Shown here in pieces: positions 43,101-53,983 of a stretch of 64,000 nucleotides of DNA. The DNA lies in the NCBI GenBank assembly GCA_033398695.1, contig CM065809.1, positions 172,412,501-172,476,500 on the forward strand, given 5' to 3'. Both the position numbers and the translations under genes were made by a program. Source of the stretch: Orobanche coerulescens (Eukaryota; Streptophyta; Magnoliopsida; Lamiales; Orobanchaceae). How positions within the stretch are numbered: the first letter of the stretch is position 1; every line of letters begins with the position of its first letter. The notes under the pieces were generated by a model. The model searched no databases. It worked only from the letters and a program-made list of their open reading frames with translations, and had not been told where the DNA came from.

Positions 43101-43290
43101 TACTAAGACAAAGCATATTAAAATTCGTCACCACTTTATTCGTGACCATGTCCAAAACGGGAATGTGCGTCTCCAATTTGTTGGTACAAATAAACAATTG
43201 GCAGATATTTTTACAAAACCATTACCCGAAGATTCTTTCAATTTTATTCGCATAAATTTAGGATGGGACATGTTGATCATTTTTAAGTTT
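40119..43290 (+). pseudogene. Copia-2 pol: one continuous frame with six nonsense codons
   Basis: Protease WYVDSGCSNHMSG (Asp codon 40252), integrase zinc region and core ([25 protein letters not shown]), RT (YVDDIVFGA, codons from 42337) and RNase H (YSDADFSG; STAEAEYVAAGSACAQ; ADIFTKPLPED) are all in one frame from 40119 to about 43260. There are no indels but in-frame stops at about 40636 (TGA), 41293 (TAG), 41551, 41688, 41756 and 42076 (TAA). Against copia-1, three of the TAA codons replace GAA, one replaces CAA, and the TAG replaces AAG. A single lost A near 43262 shifts the last codons. The region from 42079 to 43260, covering the end of RT and all of RNase H, is open. Confidence 0.93.
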
Positions 43291-43394
43291 TGCATATTCA
43301 TCATATCTACATTAAATGGTCATTAAAAATCGGATATCATCGAAAGGAATTAACTGTTCATATGGTCAGGCTTACGGCTGTTACTCCTAGAAAA

Positions 43395-43425
43395 TTACGT
43401 ACGTAAGAAGACATTACGTACGTAA
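43395..43425. promoter_or_regulatory. Copia-2 internal palindromes (left part), target of Tekay-2
   Basis: Two copies of TTACGTACGTAA (43395 and 43414) after pol, equivalent to those at 6475-6507 in copia-1. The second palindrome is cut by Tekay-2: the TSD CGTAA (43421-43425) is its right half. The remaining copies are at 62703, 62762 and 62783. Confidence 0.75.
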
Positions 43426-45794
43426 TGTAATATCCGGATTTATTACGGTGTATTTCATCTGTATTCAAACCCTGTATTATTCGGATTGGTGGTTTTGATT
43501 ATTGGATTATGATATTTCTTGCATTGATATCATTGTACATAAGTATAGAAGCATGCAAAATTTCTCGTGCAAAGTCGTGATAGCGCACGCTAAGAATGTA
43601 TCTTAACGCGCGCTATCGAGCTACTATTAGCGCACGCTATGCAGATAGGAGTTGCGTGCGCTAAGAACTCAATTATTGAGCGGGACAGCTAGCACATGCG
43701 CCAGCCGGGACATGGGTCCGGATAAGATTCCCACGGACGAGCCCGGAAAATTCTGAAGTCAACCATTATTAGCGCACGCTAAGGAATGCTTAGTAGCGTG
43801 CGCTAACTTGTTAAAATGCAGAATATTATAAATGGGACAACAACCGTTTTGGCTTTCATTTCTTTCGCCCATTCTTCATCCTTGAGAGTTCAGAGAGCTG
43901 TAATAATACTTCTATACACTTAGAACACATCTTGTTGGTGTTCATATATCGGTTATCACTTGGGAATAATCATTGAAGTGGAATAGCACCTTGGAGTGGC
44001 ATACAACCAACCGGAGTCGGATTCTACCTTACGGTTCAGTGATTTTCATCATATTAAGGTATGTTCAATCTATCTCCAGACTTAGAGTTGGATTCTAACG
44101 TTTTGGATGATCATGTTAACAAGATATTGATTTTCATAGATGAATTATCCAAAGTACATCATGTTTGGAATGTTGAGATGGTTAAGCCTTAAGTACCTTG
44201 ATTATGATCATCATGATTCGAATTTTATTCCATTGAACAAGTAAAGGAAGCTTCTATCATTGGTAATCCGAATCTAGTAGATGACTTCATAGCAATCTTG
44301 GATTTGACTTTAACATCATTATTGTTAGATAAATCTAAAGGATTGATCATGGAAGGATTTATCTAGTATAGAAGGAACGTTTAACAACTTCAGCATGATA
44401 ATATTGATTGATATAGAGGTGTTGATATAAACCGTTAAGCCTTTTGAATTGTCGTATGAAGATTGTAGTCGAAATGGAATATGGTTTTATAATGGTATGC
44501 ATATCCTCTAATCCGAAGTTATTACTATCCGTAAGATCATTCATAATCGTGTGTACATGATATTCATGGAGGTAACATGAGTTATCACGGAGGATGTCAT
44601 TGTTTTGATCATGATAAGAACAGTTTACTGCTCAGCAGTAAACTGCCATGCATAGATAGCGCACGCTATGCTATGAATATTAACGTCTTATCGAGCACGA
44701 GTTAGCGTCTTCGTTTGGTGCGTAACGTCGCTAGACCATCGAGCAAGTCGATCGGTGATCGGTGAAATCTTGACCATGCATAGTTAGCGTACGCTAGGCT
44801 TTGTTGTTTGCGTGTGCTATCAAGCAGACTTAACGCACGCTACACAGAGTACTTAGCGTGCGCTAAGCAGTTCAGGCAGATTGCATTTTATGAACTTTTG
44901 GCCGTAAATCAAATTGTTAAACATTCGTACGACGTGAGATAAATCCTATATCATCTCTTTTGTTAAGGTTTGGTCTCGTTACGTGATTGATTGAGGAGGA
45001 CGACCTTCGAGTGTTCATTTTCGTGGAAGTGTTGTTATTGTCTTCAAATCGAGGCAAGTACTTTATTTGTTTTATGTATTGTTGTTATACATATTGTCGT
45101 GCATGTATGTCGTTGTTGTATGTCCACCTCGTGTTGGTCCGACGGGATCATCGGGGGATCTATGCTAGCGTCTTGTTGGATCATCGGACGGGTTTTTCCA
45201 CCACGGGTTGGTCTGACGGGATCATCGTGGGTTCTAGGCAGTGAACGCTGGATCGACGGAATTACCATGTGTATGTTGTGATATCATGTTGTGATTATCA
45301 GTTGTGTATATCATTTATGAGTTTCTCGTAGGAGAAGACTCGTTGGTATTTTGTCGTTTACGTTATTATTCTTCGTGAGATATGAATAATATGTTGTGGT
45401 ACTTGTACTAGCATCGTTGTGCTAACCCCTTCGGGGGTGAACATTTTGTTTGTGTTCAGGATCCAGGAGAGCGGGGAAACAACCACTGGAACTGTATGAC
45501 GACGAGGGTGCAGAGTGATGTCCCGAACGGGTTTATTTATCTGTTGTTTATTCGTTATTTCAATAAGTACTCGAGTACGAAGTCATTTGTGATGGATTTG
45601 AATTTGGTGATGTATTATTGAGTTCTGTTGAACAATTGTACTATTTCGGTATTTGGTCAGAACTGTTGTACCGTAATTCCGTTATTTCCATTCGTTAGTA
45701 CCTTTTAATGCATGTTCAATTCTTCAGCCTTGTAAATCCTTATGTAAAGGATTTACGGAGCTGTAATATTCCTGAATATATCGGGGGTGTTACA
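43426..45794 (+). repeat. Tekay-2 5' LTR, 2,369 bp
   Basis: TGTAATATCCGGATTTATTA to ATCGGGGGTGTTACA. The first palindrome cluster (43579-43805) precedes a TATA box (TATAAAT at 43827); a second cluster (44658-44865) is downstream. Small ORFs in both strands of the LTR recur in all four family LTRs and show no coding signature. Confidence 0.95.
43575..43833 (+). promoter_or_regulatory. TAGCGCACGCTA palindromes and TATA box, Tekay-2 5' LTR
   Basis: Six inverted repeats of the type TAGCGCACGCTA or TAGCGTGCGCTA (43579, 43602, 43626, 43650, 43768, 43792), then ATTATAAATGGG at 43825-43836. The same layout occurs in the other three LTRs of this family. Confidence 0.65.
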
Positions 45795-45799
45795 GAATA

Positions 45800-45810
45800 T
45801 GGTATCGGAG
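45800..45810 (+). other. Tekay-2 primer-binding site
   Basis: TGGTATCGGAG, 5 bases inside the LTR, one base from the initiator Met tRNA complement TGGTATCAGAG. Tekay-3 has the unmutated site. Confidence 0.85.
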
Positions 45811-46029
45811 ATAAGATTATGGATATCTTGGCCGTTGGGTTAAAATAGGGGTCATTTATGTCTTTTGAGTTAACCGGCCGTGAATGACATCACTGCACTG
45901 CCTACTTCTTCATGCGAACAGTGGTTGTAAGTTCCTAAACTCTATCTCGTTCTTTACATGTTGTGTCTCTTTATACTCGAATATTAGAACGATGTTGTTT
46001 CCTGTATATTGAGTATTTATGCTTACAGT

Positions 46030-46739
46030 ATGTTGAGAGGCGGACGTGGACGTGGTCGCGGTCGTGGACGCGGACGAAGAAATGCTGAAAGGGAAGCGTC
46101 GCCTTCTAACCAGGCCAGTCATAGCTCAGGCGAGCCGCAACAATCTATTAATAACGAACCAGATCCTGCTATACCAGAGATCCTTCGTCAAGTGGTGAAC
46201 CAGATGACTTAGTTCGCCCAGGTCGTGGACCGAATGCAAGTGGCGGTGGGACTACGGCGGGGAGAGAGACGGCAAGGGATCCCGGACATGGGAAATCGAG
46301 GTGGCCGGTGGGTGCAAGAGGTGGCGAAGATGCAACCACCCAAATTCGACGGTATTTACGAGACTCCCACAGGATCATTGGTTGAAAGAAGCTGGAGAAA
46401 ATCTTTGCCGGAATTAAGCGCCCGGATGAATGGGAGAGCCTCTATCGCTCAATATTTTCTGATAGGGGAAGCATCCGAATGGTGGGAAGCCATCCGGCCT
46501 GTAGACCATGATGCCGATTGGACAGAGTTTAGATTGATGATGGAAGCTCACTATTGCCCTCGTCCTGTGAGGGAAGCCAAAGTTCGGGAGTTTTTCTCCG
46601 CTCAGCCTTCTGATGTGCGAGAATCCCAGGCGATTAAGACGTTTAACCAACAACTGGCATTTGTTCGACATCTGGTCAGAACAGATGCAGAAATGATGAT
46701 CCATTTCGATATGAGAATGAAACCAGAAATCCAGAGGTA
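46030..46739 (+). pseudogene. Tekay-2 gag, N-terminal part
   Basis: ATG at 46030 with a striking Gly-Arg repeat (GGRGRGRGRGRGRR), an RNA-binding type tail at the N-terminus. A TAG at 46210 interrupts the frame where a CAG is likely. The core from 46225 includes VAKMQPPKFDG, FLIGEASEWWEAIRPVDHDA and YCPRPVREAKVREF, the gag capsid signature of Tekay-type chromoviruses. Compensating frameshifts around 46375-46430 garble about 25 residues. Tekay-3 is inserted at 46745, and gag resumes at 56358. Confidence 0.88.
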
Positions 46740-46744
46740 CATGT

Positions 46745-49118
46745 TGTAACACCCCCGATATATTCGGGAATATTACAGCGCCGTAAATCCTTTACATAAG
46801 GATTTACAAGGCTGAAGAATTGAACAAGTATAAAAGGATACTGACGAATAGAAATAACGGAATTACAGTACATCAATTCTGACCAAATACAGAAATAGTA
46901 CAATTGTTCAACAGAACTCAATAATACATCACCAAATTCAAAACATCACAAACGACTTCGTACTCGAGTACTTATTGAAATAACGAATAAACAACAGATA
47001 AATAAACCCGGTCGGGACATCACTCTGCACCCTCGTCGTCATACAGTTCCAGTGGTTGTTTCCCCGCTCTCCTGGATCCTGAACACAAACAAAATGTTCA
47101 CCCCCGAAGGGGTTAGCACAATGATGCTAGTACAAGTACCACAACATATTATTCATAACTCACGAAGAATAATAATAACGTAAACGACAACATACCAATG
47201 AGTCTTCTCCTACGAGAAACTCAAACATAACATACACAACTGATATTCACAACATGATATCAATACATACACATGGTAATTCCATCGATCCAGCTTTCAC
47301 TGCCTAGAACCCACGATGATCCCGTCAGACCAACCCGTGGTGGAAAAACCCGTCCGATGATCCAGCGCACGCTAGCATAGATCCCCCGATGATCCCGTCG
47401 GACCAACACGAGGTGGACACACAATAACGACATACATGCACGACAATATGTATAACAACAATACATAAAACAATTAAGGTACTTGCCTTGATTTGAAGAC
47501 AATAACAATACTTCCACGAAAATGAACACTCGAAGATCGTCCTCCTCAATCAATCACGTAACGAGACCAAACCTTAACAAAAGAAAAGATATAGGATTTA
47601 TCTCACGTCGTATGAATGTTTAACAATTCGATTCATGGCCAAAAATTCATAAAGCGTAATGCTGCCTGAATAGCTTAGCGCACGCTAAGTACTCTGTGTA
47701 GCGTGCGTTACGTCGCCCGATAGCGCACGCAAACAACAAAGCCTAGCGCACGCTAACGATGTATGGTCGATTTCACCGACGGCCAATCGACTTCGTCGAT
47801 GGTCTAGCGTCGTTACGTACCAAGCGTAGCGCACGCTAACTCCGCTTGATAGCGCACGTTAAATTGCATAGCATAGCGTGCGCTATTATCGCATGGCGAT
47901 TTCTTTGTTGGCGATGAAACTGTTCTTGCCATGAATGAAACAATGAAATTCTTCGTGATAATTCATGTTACTTCCATGAATACCAAGTTCATACTCTTAT
48001 GAATGATCTCCGAGGATAATATCAATTTCAAGATGCAAATATACGTATAATCATCATGACACCATAATCCATCTTGATTACAATTTCTCATGCAAGGTTG
48101 GTGATCTCCGGTTGATGTATTAGGTTCTACTATCATTATACATATTCAGACTTCATCTCGAGGTGAACTAACAATTCCGACTTATACGAAAGAATATTTC
48201 CTAAGATGATTCTTCCTTTAAGTTCTTATAACATCTTTTCCAAATCATGATCATAAAGATGACATAAATCATACGGATTGTTAACTTCCGAATATTTCTC
48301 TCATCATTTGAAGTACTAAGATTCCAACTTCAAGGTTCCAACAATAATATCGTAATTGTAGACATCCCAATCTTCTAAACATGATGTTGTTGAAATAATT
48401 CACTAATGAAATTCAATATCTCGTTAACACGATCATCATATCCATTGGAAATCTAAATCTAAGACTGGTGATAGGTTGAACATACCTTAATATGACAAAA
48501 TCACTGAACCGTAAGGTAGAATCCAACTCCGATTGGTTGTATGCCTTTCCAAGGTGCTATTCCACTTCCATGAACATTCCACGTGATAACCAATGTATAA
48601 ACATCAACAATATGTGTTCTAAGTGTATAGGAGTATTACTACAACTCTCTGAACTCTCAAGATTGAGGAAAGTGCGAAAGAAATGCAAGCCAACACGGTT
48701 GATGTCCCATTTATAATATTCTGCAATTTTGACAAGTTAGCGCACGCTACTAAGCATCCCTTAGCGCGCGCTAATAATGGTTGACTTCAGAATTTGTCCG
48801 GGTGCGTCAGCGGGAATCTTATCCGGACCCATGTCCCGCTGGCGCATGAGCTAGCTGTCCTGCTCAATAATTGAGTCCTTAGCGCACGTTACTCATAACT
48901 GCATAGCGTGCGCTACTAATGGCCTGATAGCGCGCGTTAAGATACGTTCTTAGCGTGCGCTATCACGAAGTTGCTTGAACAATTTTGCAAGTTTCTATAC
49001 TTATGCATAATGATATTAATGCACTAAATATCATTCTCCAATAACCAAAATCACCAATCCAAAATAATACATGGTTTGAATACAGATGAAATACACTGTA
49101 ATAAATCCGGATATTATA
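46745..49118 (-). repeat. Tekay-3 left (3') LTR
   Basis: Plus-strand reading TGTAACACCCCCGATATATT to CCGGATATTATA; the expected terminal CA reads TA here, a point change. The purine tract lies just right of it on the minus strand (complement of TACTCTCCTACTAAAAAGGA). Palindromes at about 47675-47885 and 48738-48962. Confidence 0.93.
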
Positions 49119-49149
49119 TACTCTCCTACTAAAAAGGAGTTTCGTCCCG

Positions 49150-50160
49150 AAACTCAAGACGAAAATAACTCGGGATATCTAGACTTCATATCAGCTTCCG
49201 TTTCCCAGGTGGCTTCTTAGTTCCATGACGTGACCATTGAACTTTGACCAAAGCGATTGACTTGTTCCTCGGTTGCTTAACTCGACTCTCGAGTATCTTG
49301 GTAGTCTTTCTTCAAACGTCCCATCCTGTTCGACTTCGATCTCGCGAAATCGATGATATGGTAGGATCTGGTATATATCTCCGTAATCGGGATACGTGGA
49401 ACACGTTATGAACATGGCACAATGACGGCGGCAATGCTAATCTGTATGCCAACTCCCCAACTCTCTCGAGGATCTCAAATGGTCCGATATATCTCGGACT
49501 CGGCTTTCCTTTCCTTCCAAACGAAAGATTCCCGGGTAGGAGAAACCTTCAAAAGTACATGGTCTCTAGTATTGAACTCCAATGGGCGACGACGTGCGTC
49601 CGCATAGGATTTCTGGCGACTGGGCGATCGGCACTTTCACGAATTAAGGCTATCTTCTCTCGAGTCTGCTCGATCAACTCTGGTTCTGTTCCGATCAAGT
49701 CCGATGAATCGTCCCAGCATAGGGGCGATCTGCATCTCCTTCCATATAATGCCTCAAACGGTGCCATCTTAATAGAAGCATGCCAACTATTGTTGTAGGT
49801 AAATTCAATCAACGGTAGATGAACTTCCCAATCGTTTGACCAATCTAAGGCACAGGCCCTTAGCATGTCTTCCACCGTTTGTATAGTTCTCTCAGTGTCC
49901 GTCAGATTGCGGGTGATAAGGCATCTTGAAGTTCAATTCGGTCCCCAAGGCCTTATGAAGCGCTTTCCAAAGTGAGACACAAAGCGGCCGTCTCGATCGA
50001 AACAATGGTCTTCGGCGTACCATGCAATCGAACTATCTCGAAATAAAGACTCGTGCCAACCTCTCGGTCCCCACGTATCCTTAATGCCTAGAAAATGAGC
50101 CGATTTGGTTAAACGATCAACTATCACCCAAATCATGTTCATTCCTGTCACAGTTTCGGC
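49150..50160 (-). pseudogene. Tekay-3 integrase core and chromodomain, broken
   Basis: Minus-strand pieces: MNMIWVIVDRLTKSAHFLGI (from 50151), the DDE core around 49990-49860 in which the frame is lost, then WSNDWEVHLPLIEFTYNNSW and FEALYGRRCRSPLCWDDSSD (49875-49549). The C-terminal tail and chromodomain (KILESRVKQ, LVKVQWSRH; about 49330-49190) are frameshifted near 49219. Relative to Tekay-2 at least five small indels occur. No function can be expected. Confidence 0.88.
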
Positions 50161-52640
50161 ATATTAGTGATGAAGTCCATCGATATGTCCTCCCACTTCC
50201 ATTCATGAATCGGGAGCGGCTTCAACATTCCATGAGCCGTTGATGCTCGATCTTAACCTGCCGACAAGTCAAGCATTTGAAACATAGTCCGCTACGTCTT
50301 TCTTCATGTTGCCCCACGGAAGTTACGCTTCAAGTCCTTATACATTTCTTGGTGCCGGGTGGATAGAATAGGCGAACTATGAGCTTCCTTCATAATCGTC
50401 TGTTTGAACATCAACATCGGGAACGCAGAGTCGGTTCTGAAATCTCAAAACTCCATCGTCATGAATTATGAATCCGGGGCCTTTCCTTTGATTACTTCAT
50501 CATGCAACCGAATCATCGAGAGGATCATCTGCTGTCTAGATTTGATTTCTTCGGTTAATGACGAAGTTATCTCCATCACGTCTGATTGTCCCTGGACTCT
50601 CTGTAACCACACTTCAATCCCTTCACGAATCATCTCTCGCTGAAGGCTAAGTTGGGAGGTCAGTGTCTCCGGATCCGAATAGAGACAGGCTTGCGGCTAA
50701 GTGCATCGGCCACTACATTTGCTTTGCTGGATGATATAAAATCTCCAAGTCATAGTCCTTAATCAATTCCAACCATCTTCTTTGCCGCATGTTCAACTCT
50801 TTCGACTAAATATGTACTTGAGACTCTTATGATCCGTAAAGATCGGCGGTGAGTCCCGTACAGATAATGCCTCCAGATCTTCAAGGCAAAAACCACTGCT
50901 GCTAGCTCCAAATCATGTGTCGGGTAATTCACTTCAGAAGATGTCAGTATACGCAACGCATAAGCGATCACCTTATCATTCTGCATCAATACGCACCCAA
51001 GTCCTTGGTTCGAAGCATCACGGTAAACGATGAATCCTTCTGTTCCTTGCGGAAGTGATAGAATCGGTGCCGTCGTCAATCTCTTCTTCAAGTCATCACA
51101 GCTAATCTGACATATTTCATTCCACTCAACCTTCTGAGTTTTCTGTAGGAGTCGAGTAAGTGGGCGGGAGACTTTAGAAAACCCTTCCACGAATCGACGA
51201 TAGTATCCGGCAAGTCCTAAGAAGCTTCGGACCTCTTTCACGTTCTTTGGAGGCTTCCAATCCAATATTGCTTCGATCTTCGAGGATCTACTCGGACTCC
51301 TCTAGCCGACACCACATGGCCGAGGAACATTACTTCCTTTAGCTTAATTCACACTTAGAAAGTTTGGCGTACAATTGCTCGTTTCTCAAAAGCTCCAATA
51401 CTATCCGCAAATCTGCGTATGTTCTTCCGGACTCTTAGAATACACCAGGATGTCATCAATAAATACGACCACAAATTTGTCCAAAAATACAATGAACACT
51501 CTATACATCAAATGAATAAATACAGCAGGTGCGTTAGAGAGACCAAACGGCATCACTACAAACTCATAATGCCCGAAGCGAGTTACGAGCGATTTGAACA
51601 TCGATTCCTTAATCCTCAGCTGATGGTATCCTGATCTCAGATCAATTTTAGATAACACTGTTGCCCCTTGCAACTGGTCAAATAGATCATCAATCCGTGT
51701 CAACGTATACTTGTTCTTAATCGTCATCTTGTTTAGCTCTCGATAGTCAATACACGATCGGAGCGATCCATCCTTCTTTCGGACGAAAAGAATGGCGCTC
51801 CCCGGGGTGAAACGCTTGGCTGAATATAGCCCTTATCCAAGAACTCCTCTAATCGCTTCTTGATTCGTACATCTCGAGAGGTGCCATACGATACGGCGCC
51901 TTAGAAATTGGTGTCGCTCCGGGTTCCACTCAATAGTAAATTCTACATCCCTTCGTGGAGGTAGTCCGGGTAATTCATCGGAAATACGTGCGGAAATTCG
52001 TTCACAACAGAATAGATGAAAGTTCCACAATTTCTTCTTCTTTCTTCATTGCGTAACACGATTACCAGTCTGACCTTATTTCAACAATTTGACAGCCTTC
52101 ATCGCCTTGATCAATTTTCCTGAGCTTCCCGGTTTCCATCCCTCAAACAGAATCTCGGAACCATCGTCAGCGATCAGCGAGATATTCCTCCTTCGGTAGT
52201 TCACAATTGCTCCATATCGATTAAGCCAATCGTCTCCGAGTATCAGGTCGTCTCCTTGCATTTCTATCACGATCAGGTTTGAGAGCCACTCTCTGCCTCC
52301 AAATGATACAGGGAAATTTCTAGTTTCTAAATTTCCGACAATCCTCTCTCCACTCGGTAAACCAACAACATAAGGTTCACAAGCATGAAAACCGGAAATA
52401 TTCAAACGATTTACACAAGACAAAGATATGAAAGAATGTGTAGCTCCTGTATCGAATAAACGCTAATCGGCTGGGGAAAGGATCTGGGCCGATGCACGAT
52501 GTGACAAAGACATCACGATCGTCTGTCCTCCTCATCTCGTCTGCAGGCGTGGGGAGCAGATCCGGCACTCGATGTCCCCTTTCGGTCCCATTGTCCTCTG
52601 CCTCGCCCGCGGCCAAAATTGCGAGGCATCGAACACTTTC
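50161..52640 (-). pseudogene. Tekay-3 protease, RT, RNase H and integrase zinc region, broken
   Basis: On the minus strand: protease region at 52423-52076 (FGGREWLSNLIVIEMQGDDL, then DDWLNRYGAIVNYRRR), RT at about 51900-51300 ([30 protein letters not shown]), RNase H at 51265-50759 ([32 protein letters not shown]) and the HHCC zinc region (about 50400-50170). The frame changes repeatedly. The protease keeps FEGWKPG where Tekay-2 has a stop, and GMNMIW where Tekay-2 has TGA, which identifies the ancestral codons of those Tekay-2 nonsense sites. Confidence 0.88.
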
Positions 52641-53750
52641 TTTGCGTCATGGAATACTAGCCTCCTTACGGGTGCTGTGGTGTACGGGCTCTAAAGACTT
52701 TGCAGCCTCTTCACAAAACACCGCCCGATGTCCCTCTCGTCCACGATCAAACAAGTCACGGCGGGAAGGGGGCAAGTCGATAGTGCCGTCTGGCGCGATT
52801 AAAGCATTTCTGGTAACATCGGTAATAGTTGATGTCGCCCGAAGTTCTTTACTGCTCCTAGGTAGGTGCGGAGGTTTCTTAAAGAGTGAAAGGATGACCG
52901 GGCCTTACGGGCCCCACTGTTCTTATGCTCTGTAAAAGCACCGAGACTTTTGTTTCTTGGATTACGAAAATTTCTCCATGGTTGCTTCCTTGATCTCATA
53001 TGCCAATGCCTTATCCTGGTATTGGCGGAGTGTGGTACATTCGAATCCGGACATGTACCTCGACTTGGTTTCATTCTCATATCGAAATGAATCATCATTT
53101 ACGCATCTGCTCGACCGGATGTCGAACAAATGCCATTCTTTGGTTAAACGTCTTGATCGCACAGGATACGGCACATCGGAAAGGCCGAGCAGAGAAAAAC
53201 TCCCGAACTTTGGCTTCCCTCACGGGACGAGGGCAATCTTGGGCTTCCATCATCAATCTAAACTCTGTCAATCGGCATCATGGTCTACAGCCGGATGGCT
53301 TCCCACCATTGGACGCTTCTCCTATTAGAAAATATTGAGCGATAGAGGCTCTCGGTCGTGCAGGCGATTGATTAGGCAAAGATTTTCTCCAGCTCCTTTA
53401 ACCAATGATCCCGGTGGGAGTCTCGGAAATACGTCAATTTGGGTGGTTGCATCTTCGCCACTTCTTGCGACCACCGGTCACCTCGATTTCCCATATCTAG
53501 GATCCCTTGCTGTCTCTCTCTCCTGCCGTAGTCCACCGCCACTTGCATTCGGTCCACGACACAGGCGAACCCAGTGTCTGGTTCACCACTTGACGAAGGA
53601 TATCCGTACAATGGATGCAGTTCATTATTAATAGATTCTTTGCGGCTCGCCGAGCTATGGCTAACTTTGGTTAGAAGGCGACGCCTCCTTTCGGCATTTC
53701 TTCGTCACGTCCACGACCGCGACCACGTCCACGTCCGCCTCTCAACATAC
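52641..53750 (-). pseudogene. Tekay-3 gag, broken
   Basis: The minus strand starts with the same Met-Leu-Arg and Gly-Arg repeat tail as Tekay-2 (about 53747), followed by gag core pieces (SIAQYFLIGEAS, FRLMMEAQ, CPRPVREAKVREFFSAR) in shifting frames. The zinc knuckle near 52735 reads with a Cys-to-Arg change and a frameshift, so it is not functional. Confidence 0.85.
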
Positions 53751-53966
53751 TGTAAGCATACATACTCAATATACAGGAAACAACATCGTTCTAATATTCG
53801 AGTGTAAAGAGACACAACATGAAAAGAACAAGATAGAGTTTAGGAACTTACAACCACTGTTCGCATGAAGACGTAGGCAGTGCAGTGATGTCATTCACGG
53901 CGGGTTATTCCAAAAGACATAATTGACTCCTATTTTAACCCAACGACCAAGATATCCATAATCTTA

Positions 53967-53978
53967 GCTCTGATACCA
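53967..53978 (-). other. Tekay-3 primer-binding site
   Basis: Complement reads TGGTATCAGAGC, a perfect initiator Met tRNA site, 5 bases inside the 5' LTR. Confidence 0.92.
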
Positions 53979-53983
53979 TATTC

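Noticed and set aside
44987..45281. Cys/Val-rich small ORFs in Tekay LTRs (also 47260-47553, 54499-54790, 61895-62182)
   Set aside because: They sit in the R/U5 part of four LTRs in overlapping frames with indels between copies and no known motif; presumed chance ORFs.
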